From positions 1 to 33,491 of the forward strand of contig JABIFY010000100.1 of assembly GCA_018650465.1 (NCBI GenBank): 33,491 bases of DNA, in the 5' to 3' direction. The notes under the pieces are model-generated. The model ran no database searches. It was given only the letters and a program-made list of their open reading frames with translations, and was not told where the DNA came from. Shown here piece after piece: positions 16,283-24,929 of the stretch. The first letter of the stretch is position 1. Each line of letters starts with the position of its first letter. Source of the stretch: Alphaproteobacteria bacterium. Its GTDB lineage: Bacteria; Pseudomonadota; Alphaproteobacteria; UBA2966. Made by a program: the position numbers and the translations under genes.

Positions 16283-17335
16283 ATGATACCAGGAAATCTA
16301 AAAGCAATTTTGTTTGCGGGGCTGTTGCCGCTATTGGTGGGTGCGTGCGCCCAGGTGCCTGATTTCTTCAAACGCTTTGACGAAACAAAGGCCGTTGAAA
16401 ATTCTTTGCGCAAAGTTGCCGTTGCCTCACAACAAACCCAGGATTATGGCGCTGCGGTGCGTTACTACGAGCAACTCCATGAAAGAAATCCGGAGGATAT
16501 CGAATCCACATTGGGGTATGCGCGCAATCTGCGCTACGTCGGCACCCCGGCCCGGGCGGTTCAGATGCTGGAAGAAGTTTTGGCTGACGGACTGGAAAAT
16601 TCACGATTGCTCTCAGAGCTTGGCCGTGCCCTGATCGCCAGTGGCAAGCCAGAACGTGCCATTACCCCTCTGACGGAAGCCGTCAGTACCGGCCTGAATG
16701 ACTGGCGTACAATTTCGGCTCTGGGTATTGCCAACGATCAACTGGGTCGTCATGCAAAAGCCCGTAATTATTACCGCCAGGCGCAGCGCATCTCACCGGA
16801 AAACACCGCTGTCCTCAACAATCTGGCTTTGTCATGGGCCTTGAGTGGTGATCTTGAGCGCAGCTTGATGATCCTGGAACGGGCCAACAAAATGCCGGGC
16901 GCAACTGCCCAGGTTCGGCAGAACCTGGCCTTGTTGTACGGTGTGAAGGGCGATGACAAACGGGCCCATGATTTGGCCAGGCTCGATCTACCCGAGGACA
17001 GCGTTCAGGACAATCTTCGCTATTACGTGAATCTGCGGGAAGGCGACGGGAGCAAGCCTGTGGTACAAAAAACTGATGGCCCTATCAAAGGTCCATTCGC
17101 CCTGCAAGTTGGCAAATACCCCTCAGCAGAAGATGCCCTGAATAACTGGTTGGCCATGCAGCGCCAGAATAAGGATTTACTCAGCAGCTATGACGTCAGC
17201 ATTCATGACAGCAAAGATGGCGGCCCCACACCAATTCTTGCCTGGGTGGGCCCCGTCAATAATTTGAAAAAAGCCAACTATATCTGTCTGGCCCTGTCCT
17301 CACGCAGCTTGAACTGTCAGGTCGTCCGCCCCTGA
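16283..17335 (+). CDS. tadD: TPR lipoprotein with C-terminal SPOR-like domain, TadD-like
   Basis: 350 residues. The signal ends in the lipobox LVGAC with Cys22, so it is a lipoprotein. TPR-type helical repeats follow (for example AAVRYYEQLHERNPED, AVQMLEEVLADG, ARNYYRQAQRISPENTAVL). The last 80 residues (about 268-350) look like a SPOR domain: FALQVGKYPSAEDALNNW at the start and ILAWVGPVNNLKKANYICLA near the end, with two cysteines. TadD is the TPR lipoprotein that helps the secretin assemble. The SPOR part, which normally binds denuded peptidoglycan, is extra. It follows tadE and tadG on the same strand and overlaps the end of the convergent Sel1 gene by 19 bp. Confidence 0.82.
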   Translation: MIPGNLKAILFAGLLPLLVGACAQVPDFFKRFDETKAVENSLRKVAVASQQTQDYGAAVRYYEQLHERNPEDIESTLGYARNLRYVGTPARAVQMLEEVLADGLENSRLLSELGRALIASGKPERAITPLTEAVSTGLNDWRTISALGIANDQLGRHAKARNYYRQAQRISPENTAVLNNLALSWALSGDLERSLMILERANKMPGATAQVRQNLALLYGVKGDDKRAHDLARLDLPEDSVQDNLRYYVNLREGDGSKPVVQKTDGPIKGPFALQVGKYPSAEDALNNWLAMQRQNKDLLSSYDVSIHDSKDGGPTPILAWVGPVNNLKKANYICLALSSRSLNCQVVRP

Positions 17336-17703
17336 AGGATCGTGGCGTTTTCCTTAGCTTGCGATACCTGCTCAGGGGTTAGATAGGGCAGCACTTCTTC
17401 ACAACCTTCTTGACCAGCTGCCGCAAGCTCTCCGCCGCCATCCGCAACCGTGCGATACCATACATAGGCCTGCATCAGGTCTTGCGGAATGATACGACCC
17501 TCCTTGCATATTTCGCCGAGACTGAAACGAGCGCGTTCAAATCCCTGTTTGGCTGACGCCTTATACCATTGCATGGACAAATCATCGTCCATGGGAATGC
17601 CAAGGCCATATTGCAGCGCCTGGGCGTATCGGAACTGTGCCTCCGCGTCACCGGCTTCCGCCTGGGCCTGCAGATCGGCTGTCCCGTTCGACATGTCCGC
17701 CAT
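17317..17703 (-). CDS. Small Sel1-repeat protein at the end of the tad operon
   Basis: 128 residues with two or three Sel1-like repeats (AEAQFRYAQALQYGLGIPMDDDLSMQWY, ARFSLGEICKEGRIIPQDLMQAYVWY). It has no signal peptide or membrane segment, so it is likely cytosolic unless exported otherwise. Its ATG begins 1 bp after the tadC stop, so it is the last gene of the minus-strand pilus operon. TPR genes (tadD) often sit in this place; here tadD is on the other strand and a Sel1 protein takes the slot. Its 3' end overlaps the tadD-like gene by 19 bp. The role is unknown; adaptor for the platform or ATPase is a guess. Confidence 0.78.
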   Translation of the reverse strand: MADMSNGTADLQAQAEAGDAEAQFRYAQALQYGLGIPMDDDLSMQWYKASAKQGFERARFSLGEICKEGRIIPQDLMQAYVWYRTVADGGGELAAAGQEGCEEVLPYLTPEQVSQAKENATILQGRTT

Positions 17704-17704
17704 C

Positions 17705-18670
17705 TCAGGAATTCATGATTTGAATAACCGCAGGTCCCAACAAAACAATAAAGACAACTGGCAGGAAAAAGACAATCATTGGCCCCGTCAGCATGGCTGG
17801 CAAGGACCCCGCCTTTTGTTCTGCCCTGGACATACGGGACGCGCGGTTTTCGTCACTCAGAACACGCAAGGCAACCGTAAGAGGCGTGCCATATTGTTCC
17901 GACTGCACAAGTGACGTAACAAGGCCTTTTGCTTCCTGTGTGCCGACACGACCGGCGAAATTATTTAATGCCTGACGCCGGTCACCCAGAAACCCCAATT
18001 CGGCCGTCAATAAACCCATTTCTTCAGCCAGTTGCGGTGCACTTTCACCCGTTTCCTTAACCACACGGGTTAAGGCAGCTTCCAGCGATAGCCCGGCTTC
18101 AATACAAATCAAAAGCAAATCCAGCGTGTCCGGGAAATTCAGTGTCATTTCCTCTTGCCGCTTGGTCGCTGCATTTTTGACCGTCACATTCGGCAGGTAA
18201 TATCCAAGACCGAGACCGCCAATGACGGACAGGCATTGCATAACAAAACTAAGCTTGAACAGGTTCAGGCCAAAAAACAAAATGGCCGCGACCAGAGCCA
18301 TGACGATCGGCATGACAACACGTGCGGCGACGAACATTGTCGCAGGCCCTTGCCCACGCCAACCCGCCTGAGCGAGGCGCATGCGCAGGTCCTTGTCATC
18401 AATCTGATTTTTGAGGTTTAACCGACCAAGAACCTTGGTCACGATATTCATTGTTTCCTTGCGGCCCGGACGCTGCGCACGGGATTTCTTGGCCTGCATA
18501 TTCGCCCTGAGTTCTTCCCGCCGTTCGGCCACGGCTTTCAGGCGCGGTGACAACTGATCCTTTTGCAGAAAAGGAGTGGCAATGGCAAACACGCCGAGGA
18601 ACATACCGACGGCGCCCAAAGCTATGATTATATTGGCAGGATCAAAAATAAAGGCGGCAAATTCTTCCAT
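17705..18670 (-). CDS. tadC: Tad platform protein TadC
   Basis: 321 residues with a type II secretion F (GspF) domain. The central segment LNFPDTLDLLLICIEAGLSLEAAL is the family signature. Four hydrophobic stretches are visible: one near the N-terminus (IIIALGAVGMFLGVFAIATPF), two around residues 115-155, and one at the C-terminus (MIVFFLPVVFIVLLGPAVI). With TadB it forms the inner-membrane platform that couples the CpaF ATPase to pilin extrusion. It starts 13 bp after the tadB stop; GAGG lies about 11 bp before ATG 18670. Confidence 0.95.
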   Translation of the reverse strand: MEEFAAFIFDPANIIIALGAVGMFLGVFAIATPFLQKDQLSPRLKAVAERREELRANMQAKKSRAQRPGRKETMNIVTKVLGRLNLKNQIDDKDLRMRLAQAGWRGQGPATMFVAARVVMPIVMALVAAILFFGLNLFKLSFVMQCLSVIGGLGLGYYLPNVTVKNAATKRQEEMTLNFPDTLDLLLICIEAGLSLEAALTRVVKETGESAPQLAEEMGLLTAELGFLGDRRQALNNFAGRVGTQEAKGLVTSLVQSEQYGTPLTVALRVLSDENRASRMSRAEQKAGSLPAMLTGPMIVFFLPVVFIVLLGPAVIQIMNS

Positions 18671-18683
18671 GGTCTGTCACGCC

Positions 18684-19691
18684 TCAAATCTTGAAGTTAA
18701 TCATTTTTGCCATGATGGCGCTGCCGGTGATCATTGAGATAACGCCCGCGACCATTGAAACATGGCCGCCTGACGAACTGAATAATACCATCAGATATTT
18801 GGGGCTTGTTATATAGAGCAACAAACCCATGGCGAAAGGCAAGGATCCGATAATCATTGCCGTTGTGCGCGCCTCCGCCGACATTGCTTTCACCTTGTCC
18901 TTCATAGCTTTACGAGCGCGCAGAACACCGGACAGATTGGACAAGGTTTCCGCAAGGTTGCCACCTGTTTCCTGTTGAATGGCCAAGACGATCGAAAAGA
19001 ATTTGAACTCAGGCACACCAACGCGTTCGGCGCCCCGCTCCAACGCCTCCGGCAGAGGCAAGCCAAGCCGGGTTGCTTCAATGATATGTCGAAACTCAAT
19101 ATTGATTGGGTCTGGTGCTTCGCGGGCGATGATGTTCAGACATTCGCCCAGCGGCAAGCCCGAACGGATACCCCGGACGATAATGTCTACAGATTCAGCA
19201 AAGTTTTCGACGAAGCGTTTTTTCCGCTGCCCCGCCTTGTAGGACAAAGTCATTCTCGGAAAGCCAAGGCCAATACCAACACCACCCAACAAGGCAGCCA
19301 GCGGACCAAACTTCATGACAAAGACCGTGATCATAACGGCCAAACCGAGACCAACGCTGGCCATGTAAAATTGTTTTTCGGTAATATCCAGACCTGACAT
19401 TTCAATCCGGTTTCGCAAAGTGATTCGATCGGGGCCCTGCTTCTTGTCACCTTCCAATTCATCCAGTTTGCCCTGGATCAACAAACGCCGTTGCTGGCCT
19501 TTTTTACCGCGCTGGCCACCTTTGGCACTTGCGCCGATATTGGACACCGCCGACAAACGTTTCTTGAAGCGGTTCTGGGCTCGTCCCCTGAGCACCAACA
19601 GGACGGCCAGACCGACAAACAATGATATGACCACAGTTAAACCGAGAGCCAGTATCAAGGGACCAAAGTCAGAGTCAAAAAGGGCAGCCAT
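18684..19691 (-). CDS. tadB: Tad platform protein TadB
   Basis: 335 residues with a GspF domain (VENFAESVDIIVRGIRSGLPLGECLNIIA, then RLGLPLPEALERGAERVGVPEFKFF). It has an N-terminal membrane segment, a central pair and a C-terminal pair. A basic cytosolic segment with GQRGKKGQQRR follows the first membrane span. It pairs with TadC as the inner-membrane platform and lies 10 bp downstream of cpaF. Confidence 0.95.
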   Translation of the reverse strand: MAALFDSDFGPLILALGLTVVISLFVGLAVLLVLRGRAQNRFKKRLSAVSNIGASAKGGQRGKKGQQRRLLIQGKLDELEGDKKQGPDRITLRNRIEMSGLDITEKQFYMASVGLGLAVMITVFVMKFGPLAALLGGVGIGLGFPRMTLSYKAGQRKKRFVENFAESVDIIVRGIRSGLPLGECLNIIAREAPDPINIEFRHIIEATRLGLPLPEALERGAERVGVPEFKFFSIVLAIQQETGGNLAETLSNLSGVLRARKAMKDKVKAMSAEARTTAMIIGSLPFAMGLLLYITSPKYLMVLFSSSGGHVSMVAGVISMITGSAIMAKMINFKI

Positions 19692-19701
19692 ATACCGTCC
19701 C

Positions 19702-21357
19702 CTATTCTATCGCAGCCATTAATTCCTGCTCGCGGCCATAATAGCGGGCTTTCTCATAGAAGTTGGGCCGCAATCCGGATGATTTGTGATGACCTATGAT
19801 TTTTCCATTTTCATCTTCACCTTCATATTCAAAGAGATAAAGATCCTGGATCGTCACCACCTCGCCCTCCATGCCTACGATCTCCGAAATATGGGTTACT
19901 TTGCGTGAACCGTCCCGCAAGCGTGAGGCCTGAACGACCATGTTGATCGCCGAAGATATTTGCGTTCGCATATTTTTCAAAGGAAGCTCAAAGCCACCCA
20001 TAGAAATCATGTTTTCCAAGCGGGTCAGGGCCTCACGTGGGTTGTTGGCGTGCACAGTGCCCATGGATCCATCGTGGCCAGTATTCATGGCCTGCAGCAT
20101 ATCCATGGCTTCCGCACCACGAATCTCGCCCAGGATGATGCGTTCTGGCCGCATACGCAGGCAATTCTTCACCAGATCAGTCTGGGTAATTTCACCCTTG
20201 CCTTCCAGGTTGGGGGGGCGTGTTTCAAGACGCACAACGTGATCCTGCTGCAATTGTAATTCCGCAGCATCTTCCACCGTAATCACCCGCTCGCCCTCCC
20301 CGATCTGGCGGCTAAGACAGTTCAACAAGGTCGTCTTGCCACTTCCCGTACCACCCGAAATCAAAATATTCAGGCGACATGCCGAGGCGATTTCCAATAC
20401 CTTGGCGGCCTTGGGCGACATGCTGCCCCACTCCACCAGACGGTCCAGCGTAATTGTGTCTTTTTTAAATTTGCGAATGGTCAGGATGGGGCCGTCAATG
20501 GCCAGCGGCGGCACAATAACGTTAACACGGCTGCCATCAGCAAGACGGGCATCACAAATGGGATTGGCTTCGTCGACCCGCCGGCCAACGGCACTCACGA
20601 TGCGGGTACAGATGTTCATAAGCTGGGCATTATCACGAAATTTAACATTCGACAGAATCATTTGACCATCGACTTCGATATACGTCTTTGCCCAGGTATT
20701 GACCATGATGTCGGCGATATCATCTCGCGCCAGCAAGGGCTCCAATGGACCCAACCCGAGAATATCATTGATGATATCGTTGATCAGGGTTTGCTGTTCG
20801 ACAGCGGACAAAACCAAATTCTTAACACTGATAATCTCGCCGATAATGTCACTGATCTCGGTGCGCATGGTCGCCGGGTCAAGCTTGCTTAACTCCGTCA
20901 AATCGATGGATTCAATCAGGGCACCAAAAATACCAACCTTCGCTTCTTCGAGACTGTCGTCCCTGGTTGAGGAAATCGATTCTGAAACACTTTTCTGTGG
21001 CTCGGGCTCAGGTTGCGCTGTTGGTTCAGGTTCGGGTTCCGCTTTTTTGGTAACTTCAGCAGGTTTGGCGACGGGCTCTGGCTCGCTGGCAGTTGCCGGC
21101 GATTTTTCATCCGAAAACTCTTCCGAAAGATCGAAACTGTCATCCATATCCGAGAACAGCTCTGAATCGTCGAAACCAAAGTCGTCATTTGATGCAGCGA
21201 TTTCTGCTTGCGCATCTCCGTCCAAACTACTTGTTGCGGGCTCCGCTACGATTTCAGGCGTAGCTGCAGGCTGTTCCAAAGCCGGCTCAGGCACGGCAAC
21301 AGCCGGCTGTTTGGCCGGTGCGTCATCCGCGGGTTTCGCTTGTCTTTTTCCAAACAT
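19702..21357 (-). CDS. cpaF: Tad pilus assembly ATPase CpaF/TadA with long acidic N-terminal tail
   Basis: 551 residues. The C-terminal 420 are a standard type II/IV secretion ATPase: LIGPLEPLL-like helix pair (ILGLGPLEPLLARDDIADIM), Walker A GGTGSGKTT (near 340), Asp box and Walker B (RPERIILGEIRGAEAMDML), then the His box GHDGSMGTVHANNPREAL. It powers pilin assembly. The first 120 residues are unlike a normal CpaF: alanine-, proline-, glutamate- and aspartate-rich with runs such as EPEPEPTAQPEPEP and an acidic DDSFDLSEEFSDE patch. This part is probably disordered and may be a docking tail. It starts 12 bp after the cpaE stop. Confidence 0.95.
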   Translation of the reverse strand: MFGKRQAKPADDAPAKQPAVAVPEPALEQPAATPEIVAEPATSSLDGDAQAEIAASNDDFGFDDSELFSDMDDSFDLSEEFSDEKSPATASEPEPVAKPAEVTKKAEPEPEPTAQPEPEPQKSVSESISSTRDDSLEEAKVGIFGALIESIDLTELSKLDPATMRTEISDIIGEIISVKNLVLSAVEQQTLINDIINDILGLGPLEPLLARDDIADIMVNTWAKTYIEVDGQMILSNVKFRDNAQLMNICTRIVSAVGRRVDEANPICDARLADGSRVNVIVPPLAIDGPILTIRKFKKDTITLDRLVEWGSMSPKAAKVLEIASACRLNILISGGTGSGKTTLLNCLSRQIGEGERVITVEDAAELQLQQDHVVRLETRPPNLEGKGEITQTDLVKNCLRMRPERIILGEIRGAEAMDMLQAMNTGHDGSMGTVHANNPREALTRLENMISMGGFELPLKNMRTQISSAINMVVQASRLRDGSRKVTHISEIVGMEGEVVTIQDLYLFEYEGEDENGKIIGHHKSSGLRPNFYEKARYYGREQELMAAIE

Positions 21358-21369
21358 GACGCGATTCTA

Positions 21370-22545
21370 TCAGGAACTGTTCACAAAACGCAAAAGACCT
21401 TTTTTCTTCTTTCGCGCTGCGACATGACGGCCGCTTAGTTTTCGTCCTAGCTCCATAAATGCCAAGGCTGGTTTACTCTTGGCATTCATCTGGCCAAGCG
21501 GCTGTCCATTGTTTGAAGCCGTATCAAATACAACGGGATCATGGGGCACAACGCCAAATACTGGTCCTTCGGTTGCCCCTTCAAAGTCTTTCTCTGAGAG
21601 CTCGCTCTTTTTCGCACGACCGACTTTGTTCAACACAATCCGTGCATGTCGCTGATCACCGCGCTTTTCGTTCAGATGACGTAGCCAGTTTTGTACATCA
21701 CGCAAAGAAACCAGGTCCGGCGTTGCCACAATAACCGTTTCATCCGCCATGATCAGGGCTTGGCTAATCCAGTCACTCCAGCGGGAAGGCAGGTCAAGGA
21801 CAACGAAGGGGACCCTTTGGCTCATGATATCGACCAACTGCTCCATGGCAGCAACATCAACATCCTGTGGCAGGTTCAAGGATCCAGACGTGCCAAGAAT
21901 ACTCAGATGATCATCATATTTTTGAATATATCGATCCAGCAACTGGTCATCCAGTCGGTCCGTTTGCGACAGGCAGTCAAAAATACCCTGGCGTGCCTCG
22001 ACATTCAGGTTCAAGGCTGCCGTGCCCAGCTGCATATCAAAGTCCAGAATTGCGACATCAGTGTCATATTCACTGGTAATTGCATAAGCCAGGTTCTGAG
22101 CAACTGAGCTGCCGCCGGCACCTCCATGAACACCTGTCACTGCGATAACGCGTCCTCTGGGACGGGCCTCAGGATCGGCTGTCAGGGTATAGATTGAATC
22201 TACTATTTGACGTGTCGCCAAAGGTGACGCCAGGTAGTCACTGATTCCGAGCTTTAACAAGGACCTGTACAAGCTGACATCATTAACCGAACCTGCAACG
22301 ATGACGCGCGTGCCGGGATCAACGATTTCAGCCAGATCGTCGAGACCGGCCATGATGCCGTTCGTATCACCCTCGAGTTCCACCATCAGAATTTCCGGCG
22401 TCGGACGTTCATTGTAATATTCAATTGCCGCGGGTAAGCCGCCATCAGCAACATGACCCAACATGTTGGTCAGGGTGCGGTCTTTCAAACCGTCCGTTAC
22501 ACGCGCGGCATTTTCAGCACTTAACAGGAAGGCATCAACAGCCAT
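21370..22545 (-). CDS. cpaE: Tad pilus localisation protein CpaE (MinD/ParA-like)
   Basis: 391 residues. The N-terminal 120 form a receiver-like fold lacking a clear phosphorylation site, as usual in CpaE. From about 133 a MinD/ParA-like ATPase domain follows: IAVTGVHGGAGGSSVAQNLA, AILDFDMQLGTAAL and VVLDLPSRWSDWISQALIMADETVIVATPD. The Walker A is deviant: where ParA/MinD has K-G-G-x-G-K-S/T, this has HGGAGGSS (138-147), with both lysines missing. CpaE directs the pilus machine to the cell pole in Caulobacter. I chose ATG 22545, preceded by GGGAG about 9 bp away. A TTG at 22596, directly after the cpaD stop, would add 17 residues that do not look conserved. Confidence 0.93.
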   Translation of the reverse strand: MAVDAFLLSAENAARVTDGLKDRTLTNMLGHVADGGLPAAIEYYNERPTPEILMVELEGDTNGIMAGLDDLAEIVDPGTRVIVAGSVNDVSLYRSLLKLGISDYLASPLATRQIVDSIYTLTADPEARPRGRVIAVTGVHGGAGGSSVAQNLAYAITSEYDTDVAILDFDMQLGTAALNLNVEARQGIFDCLSQTDRLDDQLLDRYIQKYDDHLSILGTSGSLNLPQDVDVAAMEQLVDIMSQRVPFVVLDLPSRWSDWISQALIMADETVIVATPDLVSLRDVQNWLRHLNEKRGDQRHARIVLNKVGRAKKSELSEKDFEGATEGPVFGVVPHDPVVFDTASNNGQPLGQMNAKSKPALAFMELGRKLSGRHVAARKKKKGLLRFVNSS

Positions 22546-22596
22546 AACCCAGGCTCCCGGTGTACATTCTATTCCTTTGAGAAGGCATGCGCGCAA

Positions 22597-23406
22597 TCAT
22601 TCGGTCGTCTCCGTCGAAGATTGACCAGTCGTCGTACCCTCAGGTGCCGGTGCACTACCGGTGCCAGACGCAGCCGGGACGACAGGTGAGCCAGCGCCGA
22701 CGGTACCGACACCCTTCTTCGGATGTCCACGCGGAACGCCGACTGTCCGGATTCTAGTGTCAACCGTGGCACCATCCGCAGCACGGCTCTTGCGTGGTTT
22801 GATCAGGTCTGCAGGATCAACCAGCATGGCACCAAGATTGGACTGGGTCGCACAGCCAAAATTGCTGTGGTCTGAATTAGCGCGATTATTATCAACGTTC
22901 TTGCTCCAGTCCGGGCAATTGGGTAACCCCGCAATATAGCGTATGTATCCCAGTTCGATATCCGCCGATCCTTTGGGTGTTTTGATAACCGGTGTCAAAA
23001 AAACTTCCAGCTCTTCAGCCTTGATTCCCTGGTTTCTGGCAACTTCTCGTAATGCCGCCAGACGGTTATTGCGGACCGCCAGAGTTAAACCCCTGGTCGC
23101 CAGGCGAGCCGTAATATGGCCATGACCTGCAACAATAAAGTCACTGAAATAGCGTTGTAACTTATCATTGTCAGCCGCGGATAGATGACCTTGCGCTTTC
23201 GCAAAAGTGATCCAGTTCCGGGCCACCGTGCTTTCGACTGTCACTGCGTGGCGCTTGCGATAATCGTGATCCGTTTCATTGTATAAATACCCGGCGGAAG
23301 GATCGGAACACCCGGTTAACAACGCTGTCACCGCAATCGATACGCCAACAGCGATTGAAAATCTGAAGCGAGGCGTTGATCCGAGGCTATGTCGATTAAT
23401 AGTCAT
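22597..23406 (-). CDS. cpaD: Tad pilus assembly lipoprotein CpaD
   Basis: 269 residues with a lipoprotein signal ending LLTGC (Cys33). The CpaD family core follows, with GYIRYIAGLPNCPDWSKNVDN and SNFGCATQSNLGAMLVDPADLI near the end; two conserved Cys lie in NCPDW and FGCATQ. CpaD is an outer-membrane accessory that helps the CpaC secretin. The final 60 residues are a low-complexity Gly, Thr, Ser and Pro tail. It sits 2 bp after cpaC and directly before cpaE. Confidence 0.93.
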   Translation of the reverse strand: MTINRHSLGSTPRFRFSIAVGVSIAVTALLTGCSDPSAGYLYNETDHDYRKRHAVTVESTVARNWITFAKAQGHLSAADNDKLQRYFSDFIVAGHGHITARLATRGLTLAVRNNRLAALREVARNQGIKAEELEVFLTPVIKTPKGSADIELGYIRYIAGLPNCPDWSKNVDNNRANSDHSNFGCATQSNLGAMLVDPADLIKPRKSRAADGATVDTRIRTVGVPRGHPKKGVGTVGAGSPVVPAASGTGSAPAPEGTTTGQSSTETTE

Positions 23407-23408
23407 GG

Positions 23409-24929
23409 CTATTCCATCACAAACCCGACAGGGCCCTTTGGCTTGCCCTTCGGCGGTTTTGTGCCCTTGCGTCCATAATGTGCATGCAAGCGACCAAGCA
23501 AATACATATCAGCATCGCTGGAAGCAGCAAAGCCATCCGTCGGCAAGACCAGAGCGTGCTCTGCCACCGGACGAACCAGATAGGCCGAAACAGTAACAAC
23601 CAGTTCGGATTCAGCCTTTGTAAATGAAGTGCTGCGGAAAAGCGCGCCAAGGATCGGGATATCAACCAGCCCTGGGAAACCGCTTTGCGTATTGTTCAGA
23701 TCATTTTGTAACAGGCCGCCGATAACCAAACCACCACCACTTGCCATTTCGACAGTTGTCTGGGCCCGACGGGTTCGAAAACCAGGAATCGACACGCCTT
23801 GAATTGTCTGCGAATTTGTCGAATCAACTTCACTGACAGATGTTCGAACCTTGAGATTAATTCGTCCTGTATCAAGAACAGTCGGCGTAAAATCCAGTTC
23901 AACGCCAAAATCACGGAAGCGGATTGTAAGGTTGCCGTTGCGATCCACACCTGAGGGAACCGGAATTTCACCACCGGCCAGGAACGTCGCATGTTCTCCG
24001 GATAACGAAGTCAGATTAGGCTCGGCCAGTGTCCGTACCAGTCCTTCCGTTTCCAGGGCATCCAATGCCAAAGCCAGGTTCCGGAACGGATTACCGGCGA
24101 ACAGACCGAACTTGATTGTGCCGCTTCCTTGTGGACCAACGATACCTGTACCCGTTAACGGCGTCAGAAAGGTTGAAGAGTTGCCAACAACATTTCCAGC
24201 CTGACCAATGGAGCCGCTGAGACCAAGGGTTTTCGTAACAGAACGCCGAACTTCGGCAACACGAACCCGTAACATGACTTGTTGTTCAGCCAGAACCTGG
24301 ATGCGGTTAATGATCTGTTCGTCAGAGGTCACGAAGCGACGTGCCAGATCACGGGCGTAACTCGCCGCGTAAGACGTGCGCACCTTACCGGTCATCAGAA
24401 TATTGCCCTGAACTGACGTCACCGAAATATTTTCATCCGGCAACACAGTTTTCAACATGGTCTGCAATGTCGATAGTTCCTGGGCCACAACAATGTTCAT
24501 GTTGTAGATGATATTGGAGTCGGCATCCAACATGATCACGCTGGTCGACCCGGATTGTTGCCCCAGCATATAAACCAGCCGCGGCGATTTCACGACGACA
24601 TCGGCGACAGCGCTTGAGGAGACAATAATATCTTTCACGTCAACGGGAAGACGCATTAACTGCGCACGACCAATCGCCAGTTTCAAAGTCCTGGGCGTGT
24701 CAGAGGGAGCGCCAAGCGTCGTGACCGTCAAGGGCGTTCCGCTGCTTTCGATTATGATCTGTTTATTACCGTCTTCAGGCACCATTTGTGCGTGGGCTGA
24801 TATTGGCAGCAAAAAGGCCAACCCCATTACGAAGACAGTTCCGGGAACAACTTTGTTCATATTAGTGAAAAACTTGAGACCAGCAGGCAACAATCGCCCC
24901 AATGCGGTCCTGTATTCCGGGCCGCTCAT
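23409..24929 (-). CDS. cpaC: Tad/Flp pilus secretin CpaC (RcpA)
   Basis: 506 residues. The signal peptide is preceded by a long n-region. A pilus-assembly N-terminal domain follows (LKLAIGRAQLMRLPVDVKDI, VVVKSPRLVYMLGQQSGSTS), then a BON-like segment (VLPDENISVTSVQGNILMTG), then the secretin pore domain (GSGTIKFGLFAGNPFRNLALALDAL, LAEPNLTSLSGEHATFLAGGEIPVP, GGGLVIGGLLQNDL, VDIPILGALFRSTSFTKAESELVV). It forms the outer-membrane channel for the pilus. ATG 24929 overlaps the cpaB stop by 4 bp (ATGA) and has GGAGG 4-5 bp upstream, so I keep the long n-region; ATG 24860 (MNKVVPG) lacks a ribosome site. Confidence 0.95.
   Translation of the reverse strand: MSGPEYRTALGRLLPAGLKFFTNMNKVVPGTVFVMGLAFLLPISAHAQMVPEDGNKQIIIESSGTPLTVTTLGAPSDTPRTLKLAIGRAQLMRLPVDVKDIIVSSSAVADVVVKSPRLVYMLGQQSGSTSVIMLDADSNIIYNMNIVVAQELSTLQTMLKTVLPDENISVTSVQGNILMTGKVRTSYAASYARDLARRFVTSDEQIINRIQVLAEQQVMLRVRVAEVRRSVTKTLGLSGSIGQAGNVVGNSSTFLTPLTGTGIVGPQGSGTIKFGLFAGNPFRNLALALDALETEGLVRTLAEPNLTSLSGEHATFLAGGEIPVPSGVDRNGNLTIRFRDFGVELDFTPTVLDTGRINLKVRTSVSEVDSTNSQTIQGVSIPGFRTRRAQTTVEMASGGGLVIGGLLQNDLNNTQSGFPGLVDIPILGALFRSTSFTKAESELVVTVSAYLVRPVAEHALVLPTDGFAASSDADMYLLGRLHAHYGRKGTKPPKGKPKGPVGFVME

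Noticed and set aside
20699-21427. Open frame of 242 codons opposite cpaF
   Set aside because: Serine- and glycine-rich mirror of the acidic Ala/Glu tail of CpaF; it has no ribosome site or family.
22546-22596. Upstream TTG start for cpaE
   Set aside because: The added residues are not CpaE-like, and ATG 22545 has its own ribosome site.
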